A stretch of 64,000 bases of DNA from Ampelomyces quisqualis (taxonomy: Eukaryota > Ascomycota > Dothideomycetes > Pleosporales > Phaeosphaeriaceae), in assembly GCA_018398575.1 (NCBI GenBank), contig JAGTXZ010000002.1, positions 312,501 to 376,500 of the forward strand, given 5' to 3'. Below the pieces are notes generated by a model that ran no database searches, was not told where the DNA came from, and saw only the letters and a list, made by a program, of their open reading frames with translations. The position numbers and the translations under genes were made by a program. The stretch's first letter is position 1. Each line of letters begins with the position of its first letter. Shown one piece after another: positions 31,248-42,218 of this stretch.

Positions 31248-32352
31248 ATGGCAGATGACAGCTACACGCCTGCCGCTCCTGGAGATTTCTTCTGCCCCGC
31301 TGGCGGTACATGGTATGTTTGATGCGCGCACGCAGTGCACGCTCGATTAGGACGTTAGAACCACTGGCGCCGTGAACTCTAAAGCAGTTTCTGACACATA
31401 TATAGGTACGCATGCCAGGCGGGCACAAACTATGTAGGATGCTGCACCGAGGACCCGTGCCAGAATGGCTGTTTTGGGGATAAGCTCCGTCCTACTGGTG
31501 TATCGACCAAGATATACAACAAGTACCCAGGGGGCACTTGTGCTGGCAACACAGATTTCTGGACATGTCTTTCTGAGCCTACATTTTGGGGGTGCTGTAA
31601 CGCCAACCCCTGTGAGAACAATTCAACATGTCCAGTAGGAAAGTTGGAGCCCACATTTATGACCAGACCGGATCAATTCGAGTACTTCGGCGCTCTTAAC
31701 GTTCTACTCTCTTCCAGTGTACCGGCTTCAGCCAGTCCAACCACGAGCACGAACCCCACGTCCTTGAGCTCCAAGCCTTCCTCGAGCGTGTCTGGTGGTG
31801 TCATTGCTGGCGCAGTAGTTGGCGGAGTGGCACTTATCAGTATCATTGGGGTAGTGGTATTCCTTCTCTGTATAAAGAAACGCCGCAAGGAGAAAGTTAC
31901 GAGTGAATCTATAAACGGAGATCCTGGCATGAAGTCAGAATCTGGAATGGGGTTCGTGGCCAAACCGGAACTCGACGGACTATCGCGTACGTATCTGAAT
32001 GCATTTGGAGCTACAAGAGCTCACGAGATATTCAGCTCCTCCTACGTACTCATTCATGCACCAGGGTTTCTCTCAAGGTATGTCCCGGATAAGTCGCTCT
32101 CAATCACAGGTGATGACTGACCAGCAAATAGGACCTCAAGAGTTACCAGCAGAGCACACGGACCTCACTATGACCAACAAGTCCTCGGAGCTTCCATCTC
32201 AGACCGAGCATCGCTACTCAGAGCTTCCCGGGTCAACGCCAAAGCCTAGCGAGTTGGAGTCACCCGAGATCAGTCCCAGACCGGCACAAAACGACTTTGT
32301 GAATGACCAGGCTAAACAACCTGCGCAAGGGCTTGGATTGACGACCAGCTGA
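31248..32352 (+). CDS. Cys-rich single-pass membrane protein B
   Basis: Four exons, 31248-31312, 31406-31986, 32036-32077 and 32132-32352, giving 302 residues. The ectodomain has two related Cys blocks. The first is CPAGGTWYAC, YVGCC, DPC, GC. The second is GGTC, FWTC, FWGCC, NPC, TC. A Ser/Thr-rich stalk, one transmembrane helix (GGVIAGAVVGGVALISIIGVVVFLLC) and a KKRRKEK stop-transfer motif follow. The cytoplasmic tail is Ser/Pro/Glu-rich with repeated ELP motifs. There is no signal peptide. The design matches membrane protein A, which has a single block. The 54-bp last intron (GTATGT, CTGAC, ATAG) is in frame without stops, so an unspliced form would stay open. Function unknown. Confidence 0.72.
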
Positions 32353-32754
32353 TAAATTTTTCGTTCATACGGGTTTGAACTGGCGCACTTTCCTCGGCAC
32401 AATTCAATAATGTACAGTTTCTCGCGATGGTTTTATTTGCGAAAGCACAATTCTGGCAAGCAGTGTCTCGTTTATTTGTGCGCGACTCTCTACCGTTAGC
32501 TTAGGCTACCGGGCAAGCCGGTGAAACGTTCTTTGGTGAAACTGAATGAAGTTACATACAACACTTTTGCTACCTCATTCTTTAAGTAGTGGCTAGGTTC
32601 TTGACAACTTTGCCGCAGCACGAGTTCGAGCGAAGACTTACTGCAATTCTGCGCCGATAATCATCGAGCAAAAAGCAGCGCAACCTACTCCATACGTCCT
32701 CTGGTCACCTGGATCAGGAAAACCAACATAGTTCTATGCAAGCTTCTACAGAAT
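32353..32754. other. intergenic, nothing recognised
   Basis: 3' flank of membrane protein B. A trace of the following degraded locus may begin near 32700. Confidence 0.35.
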
Positions 32755-33764
32755 GTGGAAGCACTGAGATCTGATCCTAAAAAACGTCTGTCCTTGCAGA
32801 AAATTCCGATTGCCTACTTGAAATGGTACTTCAACAAGGAGGTGAAATATCTGAGAGCCTCTCTAAATATTGGTACAGCTAGCATGAATAGTTACAGCAA
32901 TCTCATGCGCATGCGAAAGCTTGATGAGGAACTGCGACTGCTGAGTGCTCTGAAGAATGCAGCCAGTCGTCGAGAAGTTGAAGCAAAATTTGGAATGTCG
33001 ATCACGAATAAGATCAAGCTAGTGGAAGACACGACGTATTTTCTGCTCTCTTCAGAATGTGGACGGGGCTGATTTAACGCAGCAAGATTAAGAATACTGT
33101 ACACCACACAAACAAGCAGATGAATGATGGAAGACTCAATGAAACAGCTAGAGCTCAAGCAGCAAGGGCTTCGAACGTCGGAATTCGTTAGCGCACCGCC
33201 AGACGATCTCTTCGAATCCACAGGCTCGTTGCAGAGATTTTCTCAAGGAATAATGCCCTCAGTTTCCCGGGATCCAAGTCCCTTTGCAGCATATCACACG
33301 TCTCCATTTTCCAGCTCATCTTCTGAACACAAAGGCCCAAAATAAAGGCTCCGTGGAAGGCATCGCCCAGTCATTACATTCAGTCGAACGGGAATTCGCA
33401 GCCCAGGAAGGAGGCTGCGCGAATCGGCCAAGTACCCGTGAAAGGTAACCACAGCGCAAACAGAGACACTGCTAGCCCTCGCTCGGTGGGGTACCCCATC
33501 GATGCTGCCCCTCAAAAATCAGCGCGAGTCGGTCGCTATGCAATCAATCTAGAAGCTCACCATTTCCGTATACACGACCAGAAACTCACCGTCACAGACT
33601 ATGCTACCGGAGACACTTTCTTCAACGCTTTCTTACGTCATGAAGACAATGTTGATGCTGTGATTGAAGCGCATTTGTCTCGTGGTCAGATGGTCGTGTT
33701 CGATGACATTCCGGGAGGACTGGTCGATTCATATGGGGTCCATGTGCAAGCAAGTGATCTATAA
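32755..33764 (+). pseudogene. fragments of a possible STAND/NACHT-type N-terminal region
   Basis: An open stretch to 33072 reads as alpha-helical protein, with LKWYFNKEVKYLRASLN resembling the LKWPF-x-KEV-x-x-L segment of the fungal N-terminal domain found on NACHT/ankyrin proteins. It has no ATG at its start and its upstream part is missing. Two more short frames follow (33124-33345 and 33438-33764, the latter with NVDAVIEAHLSRGQMVVFDDIP) that look coding-like but have no clear splice connection. The simplest view is a decayed gene. The family assignment is weak. Confidence 0.3.
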
Positions 33765-34666
33765 ATTATCTGAAGAAGCAGATACCAAATTCTCTTCGTG
33801 TGAGGGCAAGCCCGAGTATGTGCATTGATCGTGTTTGTGTGTCAGACATATTTCGGAGCGCTGTATTCAATTTCAACACTATGTATACGTCCGACCAGGC
33901 GGATAGGGGCGGCCATTTGCACTGTCCCTGGCTGTGACAACTACTGTGCGGACCTCCATCAGGAACTGACTTAATGACTCGGCGGCATTCTGCCCTCGTG
34001 AGTCGTGTCTCACTCCAGAACTAGAGCAGTTGAGAGCATTCGTCTCTTCAGACACCTCACATGTAAGGATTCTTGCATGTAGTGAATACCTACAGTCGTA
34101 ACCCCGCTTTACTCGTGTGTTCCAACGGAAGCATTCGACAGCTTGACGGGTCAGAGATGGTTTCATTTGGCTAGAACGCCGCCCCATCTGCAAGCGAGGC
34201 TCCAGTTTTCTCATTTTGATTGCACGTACAGTAGTTCTGCATGCCTCTTGAATCGTGCACATGTTCTTTGACGCGCTTTGCTTGAGCCATGACCAGAATA
34301 CTGATATCCTAACAGTGCTGCCACTTTGATGCTCGTGCATTACCAACCTGCTGGTCAGCAAGCATTTAGTAGAGCTAAACCGAATCTTGATAATTATCGG
34401 GGGTAATTCTAGAAAGTAAAGATTACCATTGGTCTGTTTTCGGGCGGTAAACCCCGAGCAAAAGCGTTCACCGGCATGTTCCCGCCCGAAGCGCGAACGC
34501 TCTTCTGTTTGAAGTCGCCCCACCGCTCTTAGGTACAAGCGAGGCATAAATCGGCTGATTCAAGTAGCGATCCACTGCGCCGGTATCCTAAAAGGTCTTA
34601 AGGTTTCCCTGAATTCCATTGTCGTGGATCAGATTTCGTAAGCTTGCAGTCGCGATCATCTCCATC
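33765..34666. other. intergenic, with one long unsupported minus-strand frame
   Basis: A 222-codon minus-strand frame (33879-34547) has Arg/Ser/Thr-rich composition and no motif, and I do not call it a gene. The part near 34500-34666 is the likely promoter of the esterase. Confidence 0.35.
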
Positions 34667-35663
34667 ATGTCAAACCCATCTACGACTGGTGCTTGGTCGT
34701 TTCATCCACTCGTCGAGGCTTTTCCTGCTACTATTCTTCCCAACATCGCATATTGGAATGTCACCAATGGCACATGGGAATATCAGGTGCAGGTCTCCTG
34801 GCCGTTGAATTGGACGTCGAAGGATGTCAACAGCACGGTCGAAACCTTGTAAGCTGTCTCTTGTGTTGTAATCCAATGATGCCTGCTTCTGTCTCGTGTA
34901 GGACAAAATGTACTCATGTTTGCAAAGGTATGTCTTGGATGGCAACGCGCTGGCGCAAACAGCCACAGAGGCTTTCCGCAAACGCCGTCCCGTCGATTTC
35001 AACCAACCGGACACGATTGTCGTCAGCATTGGATACCCGAATCTTCAGCCAGACTCGCCATACTCAGATGGACGATACCACGACTATCAGATACCAGTGT
35101 GCGACAACTGTCCCCCGCAACAAGACGCGCCAGGTGTACCTTCTGGCGGCGAAGCCTTCATCAATTTCATCGATAGAATTCTTCGGCCTTGGGTCCACGA
35201 CTACTTCCCGAATGCAGAATTCCACCGTGACGGTCTCTATGGGCACTCATTTGGCGGGCTCTTCGTTCTCTATGCGCTCTTATCACACCCTGACCTTTTC
35301 GACGTTTTCCTCAGTGCTTCGCCGTACCTGATTTGGAACAACGAGTATTTCTTCACTCAAAACAGTCCCCTTTACAGCGCCGTCGCGTCCAATGGAACTA
35401 CGAAACCTGCCTTACAGCTCACATATGGCGCACTTGAGCAATATCCCAAGAAGAGGAGAATGGAGACTCCGGAGGCATACGAGACAAGAAGGGCATTTAT
35501 AGCATCCTTGAAGACGGAAGACTTGGTCACTCGATTGTACGATGAGATCAAGACTAGCCCTCTTCTGAGAGATGTCGAGCTACAGGAATATCCCTTTAGC
35601 TATCATGCAGCTGTTGGCGGAAATGCGTTGGCTGATGGTATCGACTATTTTCTCGACTGGTGA
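34667..35663 (+). CDS. alpha/beta hydrolase of the siderophore-esterase type
   Basis: Two exons, 34667-34848 and 34928-35663, joined across a 79-bp intron that restores VETLYVLDGNALAQTATEA, giving 305 residues. The nucleophile elbow GHSFGG (S168) and the preceding LYG strand, an early YVLDGN strand and a C-terminal YHAAVGGNALADGIDYF with the probable catalytic His are typical of the Esterase-D/Fes/IroE family. Fungal members hydrolyse siderophores such as triacetylfusarinine C to release iron in the cytosol. This use is inferred from family alone. No siderophore synthetase or transporter is close by. No signal peptide is seen. Confidence 0.8.
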
Positions 35664-37144
35664 GGCCATGGCTCGTGGCTCGAGAAAGACTGAAGGAAGC
35701 AGAAGAGCGGAATCGCCCTATGATGAATATAACAATCATAATTTCTCGGGGTCTTCTCATTTCGCAACAATGCAATTGGACTGGATCACGAAAAGTAGCT
35801 ATTGTGCTATCACTGGGTTTTGGGTGAATTGTTACTTCCGCCTCTACCTTAATAGTTCTCATTATTGCGAGATTTCATGTCAACATTGCATGGCAGCGTG
35901 CAGTGGGATTAGCGATCTGTGATACACTGACTCGATAAAAGGCGTGCGCCTCTGCCGTACAGTAACTTTCAGCTGCGATTCGTAAGGGGGATCCGCAGTT
36001 CTCGCTCAGTGTACAGTGAGCCATGATGGCTGCTGTCGCTTCTTCCGCCTCTCGTATCTGCTACCCATGTTATGTGTATAGTACATTGGATGTGTGCACA
36101 GAGATTGTCAAGTGAGAGCGAATAAGCTCTAAACGAAACTGACAATTGTACCCTTGACAATAAGAGCTGCAAGTATCCGTGAATCCTTCAAGATTGCTCA
36201 GACTATCTGCGGCGTCACGCTGACGCGAGGCGAAGGTGGGTCGAGGTCTTCCGACGCAGGGGTTACCGGTAACCCATACTGGTACCAATCAATTTCACTT
36301 CGTATCCCCTATCTCTGTAATTCCCGATGGATGATGTTTAGCAAGCCTATCACAACTCAACCCCCTTTTCACTTGCTTGCGTAGTTCGCCTGGCATCACC
36401 ATTCTCCATGATTCAATTCTTGCGACGTCCAGCGGGGGACGGCAAGGCCATTCTGTCATTCGACCTGGGGAACTTTTTCCGCTTCCGCACAGGCATTTCC
36501 CGAAAGTTCTTTCACGACAAAGGCAAAGTTCTAATTCTGGCGGTTCAGAGAACCAATGGTCCTTCTATATTCACGCCATCAGGCGTTGCTAAGTTACAGT
36601 GTCGCCTGGTATAGACTTCAGCTGAGTATATCGCCATCTCCATCGACTCCGCATCCATCCCAATTCATCCCATGCATCTGCTACGACACTCAAAAAGCCT
36701 CTCCTTCACGCACACAGTGGCGAAAACAATTCCGCGATCGCACTATTGATCGAAGGGACTGCACTGCTGCTGATGTGTTTGGGTGGAAGGGGGGCACGTT
36801 GCAGAATATCGTTGATACCGAAGGGTGTCATTTTGGGACGAATTGTTCGAGGTAGACGGGGTTGAAGTTGCAGAGTGTAGAGGAGAAGAAGAGGTGTACG
36901 TAGGGGAGGGGAGTGGATGAGAATATTGGTAGTTCTAAGTTCTGAGACGGTGATGAGAAGTCGAAGTGTGTTAATGTACGCGTTCGGGCTTATGGAGCTA
37001 CCTGGTGGTTGGCAGGCGGAGTATGCGCCTGGAGGTACGTGAAGATCATGCAAAGTTCGGAACATGATTAGAGAGTCGTGTAAGAAGTAACTCTATGGTA
37101 TCATTAAATAAACAATGGCTCACCAGCAGCCCTCAACCCTCTTT
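35664..37144. other. gene-poor intergenic stretch
   Basis: About 1.5 kb between two genes whose 3' ends face each other. Short frames such as 36408-36614 and 36706-37065 lack motifs. Nothing else is recognised. Confidence 0.4.
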
Positions 37145-38419
37145 CTACTGCTCTTTATCCACATTCTCCTCCTTCCACTTCTCCCCACTAATCTGCTGAT
37201 CTGTCAAGCTCTTCGCCTTCCAGCTACTCCAGAACTGCTGTACCTCCTTGGTGACATCTCTCTGCTGCTCGTTCTTCTCGTACACATTCCCCACCTCCTG
37301 CAACATGTTCAGCCATTCCGGCATGCTATCCAACCGGCCGCCATGGCCCGCGAAGTGCACGACATAATCTCCCTTGCGCGCACGAAACCATTCCAGGTTC
37401 TCGGGCTCGAGACCTTCTTTGTACTTCTTCACGCTGTCTTCTTCGTCGGGGTAGGCGTTGAACCAGTACCACGGAACGCGAACAACGTTTTTCGCCCACT
37501 TCTCTTCGTGGATGATATTCTCCAGGGCGGTTTGTTCGGCGAGGACGAGTTTGTCATTGGGGCGGAAATAGCGGTATGCGAGGACTGTGTTGAAGAGGTC
37601 GGTCGTCCAGTCACTGATCTTAAAGATGAACACTCCGGCATTAAGGCCTAAGGCATCGTTGTTCGTGATCAGGTTGACATCTTTGAATTCGTCGGTGTTG
37701 GGCGGCAAGAAGCTCGACAGTGGGCGGCAAGGGTCGAGGAGGATGGCATCGCGGTCGATCCACATGACCCATTCTAGGCGCTCCGCTTCAGGTTTCAGCA
37801 TCTCGTTCATGACGAGATTCAACAGGAAGGCGATTTTGTTCCATGCGCCGTCAGATAGCTCCTCGCAAAGCAAATGCGTTGATGTGCCGTGCACAGCGCT
37901 CGCGAACATTTGCGACTGGATCGCACGCTGGTATGCCTCTGCTGTTTTGCCCGTGGAGATTGTTGCGAAGGCGGTGCGGCGTGTCTCTTCGGCGGGGAAG
38001 GGCGCATACTTGGCGCAAGTATGGTTGCGCTCGATCGCTGCCGCTTTCATCTTGTCGCTGAAGTCGGGCATGCATTGTGACATGCCGTAAGAGACGAATA
38101 TTTTGCTGTAATCGAGTGCGCTTGAGGACAGAGTCGTGGGTTTCGAGGCATCGTGTGACGCAGGCTTGTCGGCGAAATACTGTGGTGGGACGGTGTCCTC
38201 ATCTTCAACCTGGTTGGCCTTTTTGGCATCTTCGAACCAGTCTCTATGGGCTCCGTCATCCAGCGTGGTTGGCACGGATTCTGCGGTGGGCTTTCGTACT
38301 GCTGGTTTCGACGAAGTCGACCATGATAGTTGAAAGAAGATGCCAATTACAAGCAGTCCGACCAGTATCTTGGGTAGAAGGTTGCCTGGCAGCCGGAAAC
38401 TGCTTTGTGTCGATACCAT
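37145..38419 (-). CDS. GT34 galactosyl/mannosyltransferase (GMA12/MNN10 family)
   Basis: Single-exon gene of 424 residues. A short cytoplasmic N-terminus is followed by one transmembrane helix at about residues 17-33, the type II layout of Golgi glycosyltransferases. The catalytic domain has the DXD motif in WVMWIDRDAIL (D222 and D224), the downstream NNDALGLNAGVFIFK strand, the AEQTAL segment and VVHFAGHGGR near the end. All are hallmarks of the GMA12/MNN10 family. Such enzymes add alpha-linked galactose or mannose to N- and O-glycans in the Golgi. The exact sugar cannot be decided. The region just upstream of its start has a second, partly degraded copy at 38864-38956. Confidence 0.87.
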   Translation of the reverse strand: MVSTQSSFRLPGNLLPKILVGLLVIGIFFQLSWSTSSKPAVRKPTAESVPTTLDDGAHRDWFEDAKKANQVEDEDTVPPQYFADKPASHDASKPTTLSSSALDYSKIFVSYGMSQCMPDFSDKMKAAAIERNHTCAKYAPFPAEETRRTAFATISTGKTAEAYQRAIQSQMFASAVHGTSTHLLCEELSDGAWNKIAFLLNLVMNEMLKPEAERLEWVMWIDRDAILLDPCRPLSSFLPPNTDEFKDVNLITNNDALGLNAGVFIFKISDWTTDLFNTVLAYRYFRPNDKLVLAEQTALENIIHEEKWAKNVVRVPWYWFNAYPDEEDSVKKYKEGLEPENLEWFRARKGDYVVHFAGHGGRLDSMPEWLNMLQEVGNVYEKNEQQRDVTKEVQQFWSSWKAKSLTDQQISGEKWKEENVDKEQ

Positions 38420-38491
38420 GGCGAACGAGCGTTTTGGGGGCCGGGGTGGGGGCGGTGTCGGAGTCGACAGGTGTTCAGAGGCTCTACGATA

Positions 38492-38609
38492 ATGGCATGG
38501 TGGTGTTGAGCTTGATTGCTACATCCAAGGGGTGGGTGTACCGTGTGCATGGCGTGGCGCCGGCAAACCTCGAACCCTCCCTGCAGACTTGGCGTTGAAT
38601 TCTCGCTAC
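38492..38609. repeat. duplicated upstream segment, intact copy
   Basis: Starts ATGGCATGGTGGTGTTGAG. A diverged copy lies at 38864-38956. Confidence 0.7.
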
Positions 38610-38863
38610 CTATGAAGGAGCTTGTACTCCGCAGATGTTAGTTAGTTGGCTAGTTTATTTATTAGGCTTTTGACTATCACACGTTACGTAAACAATTCTA
38701 GTGCTCCCTCTTTCATCCCATAGGTAGGTAGCCTTTTACGGAGGCGTGTCCTTATTATTCTTAGGGGGGTTCTAAGAGGTATGCTTGAAGCTTCCCTGTT
38801 CACCCTTATCTGTTTGTCACAATTCCAACCCGCATGTCCTCTCCTGCATACTCCGTAGTGCTT

Positions 38864-38956
38864 ATGGCATAGTAGTGTTGAGCTTAATTGCTACATCAAA
38901 GGAGTAGGTGCAAACCTTGAACCCTCCCTACAGACTTGGCGTTAAATTCTCGTTAC
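38864..38956. repeat. duplicated upstream segment, copy with RIP-like changes
   Basis: Matches 38492-38609 but lacks about 25 bp and carries mostly G-to-A, some C-to-T changes, for example ATGGCATAGTAGTGTTGAG. Confidence 0.7.
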
Positions 38957-39120
38957 GAAGTAGATCCCTGGTGATGGCGCAGCTGGCTTAGAGATGCCCT
39001 AAGAGCCTAAGAGTTAAGGCTAACTAACATTATGCGAAACAATCCTGGCGGCTGTACTCCGTAGTTACAAGGGGCGGCAACGTCATCCAACCAAGGACAC
39101 CGCAGGCAGCCTGTCTACGA

Positions 39121-40625
39121 TTGGTCGCTGCCCACAACTACTTCTCCACACCACCAAAACAGTGGACATCGAGAGCAATAATTGTGCATTACGAATTTGT
39201 TGTCTTAGAGCAACCGGATGGCCGTGTTCTGCAGGCTACACGGCCGGCTCCGCCGTTGAGCTGCGCGGCTCTATTTGGGTTTGCTAGAAGCTTGGTGCCG
39301 GAACAACTGAATACTAAAGGCGCCACGTACCAAGTAGAATTTGCAGAATTTAGAAGCAGAGAGGCGATGGTGTGTTACGAGCTTGGCGAAACACAAGTGG
39401 CGCAGGCTACAGATACCATGGAATTTTTCTTGCTGGACACAACATTCGTGTAATCGTTTACGAGAGTGTCATCGATGAGATTTCTACGCACATTCGTTTC
39501 GAGATCACTGTTGTGCATACCAAAGCAGTCGTTTCAGTCCTCTTCACATCTGGATAGGGGTCTTGTCCTTGGGTTTAAAGGTTTGCTTTCGTTGTGAACT
39601 CCATGCCAACGAACCAGGAGACCCTCAACTTTGGTACGTAGGTCTGTTCTTTCACTTGGTTGATTTTCCCGTAGAAATGTGAATTGTACGGTTGCCAGAG
39701 CATCGTGATTATACAAACATTGCAGTTGCGATTTTGCTACATGACTCTTCTTTAAGCCTCTGGACCATTCCGAAGCACTTCCAAGATTGCCTGTCATAAA
39801 TACTGTTCCACACCTGTATGACTCGTGGGTTGATACCAGTGCTCTACATGATAAAAGTGACCATGGAGTCACCGCAACATCATCCAAAGATGTTACCATT
39901 CACATTCGCGCTGTAGAACAAGTGCGTACTCCCTGATATCGCTCGAGCCAAGCCGTATCTCTCAGTCGACGACGAACTCGACGAAGTCTCCGAAAACAAT
40001 TGTTTCAATACCATGGTTTTATGCGCAGTAATGTTACATGGATACTCTCTCGATGCTCTCAGGTCGTATGGGCAGCGATATCGTGGGGACGAGGAGGAGT
40101 TCAGCGCCACGATGAGACTGGTAACGCCCGTCCTGTACTGTGCTATCGCCAGAAATGATCAAGTTGGGGAGTAAGTTCGACCTTCGATTCCTAACGACAG
40201 ACACAGGAGCCTTCTGAATCCCGCATGGAGCACGTCATTCCCTTCTTCCCGTTCTCCCCAGGCGAAAAGGCTGACGTAGCGCACATATTCCTTTGTAAAG
40301 ACGCGCGAAATGCATGTAAGGATATCGACCTGCGACCCGAAGTAAAGAGAATGATAGGTCATTGCATCATCTCGTATCCGGAGGATCGACCGTTGTGTTG
40401 TGCGCATATATGGCCGAGCATGGGTATCACAGGAGTTCCGGAGCTCGAGGCGTGAAATGAGAGGCGAAGAAGGTGATGGCGGCGGCTCGTAAAGTCTACA
40501 ACAACATTCCGGAAAGGGTGGGTGAGAGCTAAAATGATGGGCCGTTCGAGAAGCTAAAAGTGAAATTTGCGCCTTCAGGTAACAACAAGCCCAAAGTCAA
40601 AGTGTTCCGAAAGCTGGAGGGATGA
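39121..40625 (+). pseudogene. decayed gene, C-terminus resembling a fungal AAA+ ATPase
   Basis: Several plus-strand stretches read as protein but need frame changes. They are 39121-39453, a segment running into 39557, 39745-39915, then after a probable small intron 39952-40170 (from DDELDEVSEN through LHGYSLDALRSYGQRYRG). Next comes 40225-40455 (IPFFPFSPGEKADVAHIFL, VKRMIGHCI) and a last piece ending at TGA 40625. The PFFPFSPGE block and the following helices resemble the C-terminal small domain of ClpB/torsin-like AAA+ proteins in filamentous fungi. No Walker A motif is seen, so the ATPase core is missing or unrecognisable. A GTAAGT donor and CAG acceptor near 40170-40207 do not restore the frame. 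The AAA+ link is tentative. Confidence 0.38.
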
Positions 40626-41230
40626 TGTTTGAGGAAGTATTCGCAGCTGTAAGGTGGGAGTATCGCCCCAATGATAGCCTATCGTAAGAGAGAAGACATA
40701 TTCCGTTGAACCGTAATGTAGGTTGCTTGTTGTGCTTCGAAATTGCTAGCCGACCATGATGTGAATCGGTTGTTGCAGGTGCGGCCAGAGACATACTGTG
40801 CTTCCGCTTCAAAGTATGAGGCTACCTCGTGGCAAACCTGGACGACCATCATTGTTCATCTCGTTGATAAGTTGGCAATCACATCTTTTTCTACTGTCAC
40901 ATATGTGGTAGTGGTATAAGCTCTTCCAAGTACGAAGTTCAATTTATCTACATGAAGCATGAGCGCTCTGAGAGTGGTTTCCGTCCTGAAGTTACACGGA
41001 CTGCATCACATCTAACAACATGTATGAGCACTGAAGACTGCATCGATAGTCACATACGTCAAGCACCCTGAATTCGCAACGGCCTTCTTGTCCATGGCCT
41101 CACAAATGATTCACAGCCATCTCGCGAATTAACTGTCTCACGGAATACATGTCAGCATCCAGTTTCGAAGAAAGTTCTGCGATCGACTTTTACCAACAGA
41201 TCAGTAACAACGAGTAACCAACTAACACAC
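40626..41230. other. intergenic, nothing recognised
   Basis: No motif-bearing frame. The last part is the likely promoter of the 139-residue gene. Confidence 0.35.
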
Positions 41231-41650
41231 ATGTTTCCAAAACTCACCGTATACATGCTCCCGCAGCGCCACAAGGCCCTCAGTGCCGCCCTCTACGGCG
41301 AAGAATATGGTTTCGGCGAGCGCATCATGTTCCTAGACTTAGTCTCTGGCCAGGACAACCTCTGGATCAAAATGCGGATACTCTGTCGCTACGAAAACAA
41401 TTTACCTGTTCTTGAGACCCGAATAGACAGAGATCAGTGGAAGCTGTTTTGTGATATGGTCGCAGGGCAAGGGGTGGTGAAGGTGATCCTTGATGATGGC
41501 GCGCGCGATCATCTTGCCAAGGTAACTGCGTTTGGGGCAGCTCCTCCGAGCGATGGTGGCGTGGACATGGGGTTTGTGTGGAAGGAGATCGATGATGCTA
41601 TGATTTTGTTGGAGGAGAGTGTGAAGTGGATAAAGAAGAAGATGCAATGA
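41231..41650 (+). CDS. hypothetical protein, 139 residues
   Basis: Uninterrupted frame with a good start context (ACACACATG). The product is soluble, mixed alpha/beta by composition, has no signal peptide or membrane helix, and ends in a Lys-rich helix (EESVKWIKKKMQ). No family is recognised. Balanced amino-acid use, and a length well above neighbouring chance frames, support a real gene. It stands alone between decayed DNA and the FSH1-family gene. Confidence 0.5.
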   Translation: MFPKLTVYMLPQRHKALSAALYGEEYGFGERIMFLDLVSGQDNLWIKMRILCRYENNLPVLETRIDRDQWKLFCDMVAGQGVVKVILDDGARDHLAKVTAFGAAPPSDGGVDMGFVWKEIDDAMILLEESVKWIKKKMQ

Positions 41651-42218
41651 AGGCGCCTTTCGGAATTTCAAGGATAGACGTCACTTCTTGTTGCCTGCTA
41701 CAGATCGTACTGTGAAGTCTAGCTCTATGTCAAAACTTGGAATTGCGAAGAGCAGATTGAGCAAGGAACGTGTCGTGTCTCGTGATTAGGCTAGTTGGCT
41801 AACCAGCGCGTTTTCTTATGTGTCCGAAACCTCGGCTCTCCGACCCCAATCACGACCTATGATCCCACCATATCGAAAATCTACAGATGAGTACCGAATG
41901 CATCGCATTCAATCGGACTTTCGGAAATTGAGCCTGTGGCTGTACCTGTCAAGTCGCATCTTTCATTCGTCGAAGGCGGTCAGATACTGTGCCTTTTATA
42001 GCCATGTCACGCCTCAAAAATGTCCGGATTCCGGGATGTAGACGGTCGCCGGTAAGCGTCAAAATGACGGCAGGAAGGCTGTATCAGCACCGGATCTCCT
42101 GTCTTCACAACTCTCGCTTTCGTTCTGCATTCGCTCCTTGTCGCTTCCCTCTGAATCTGTGCATTTTCACAGCTCCATCAATCATACCCAGTGACTAGAA
42201 CTCACAACTAGACCCACG
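41651..42218. other. intergenic, promoter side of the FSH1-family gene
   Basis: Short frames without motifs. The 100 bp before 42219 are rich in C, T and A, as is common for fungal 5' UTRs. Confidence 0.35.

Larger units (their letters stand above)
38420..39120. promoter_or_regulatory. upstream region of the GT34 gene with an internal duplication
   Basis: Contains the duplicated segments at 38492-38609 and 38864-38956 and two TACTCCGTAG motifs (38849-38858 and 39055-39064). No gene is recognised. Confidence 0.4.

Noticed and set aside
30728..31258. 176-codon plus-strand ORF as a gene
   Set aside because: Composition without domain features. Its end overlaps the well-supported first exon of membrane protein B in another frame.
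33879..34547. 222-codon minus-strand ORF as a gene
   Set aside because: No family motif, Arg/Ser/Thr-rich composition, no plausible introns, and it lies in decayed DNA near the esterase promoter.
37115..37651. 178-codon plus-strand ORF with a hydrophobic start
   Set aside because: Antisense to the GT34 catalytic domain. The Leu-rich look comes from reading Lys/Glu/Gln codons backwards.
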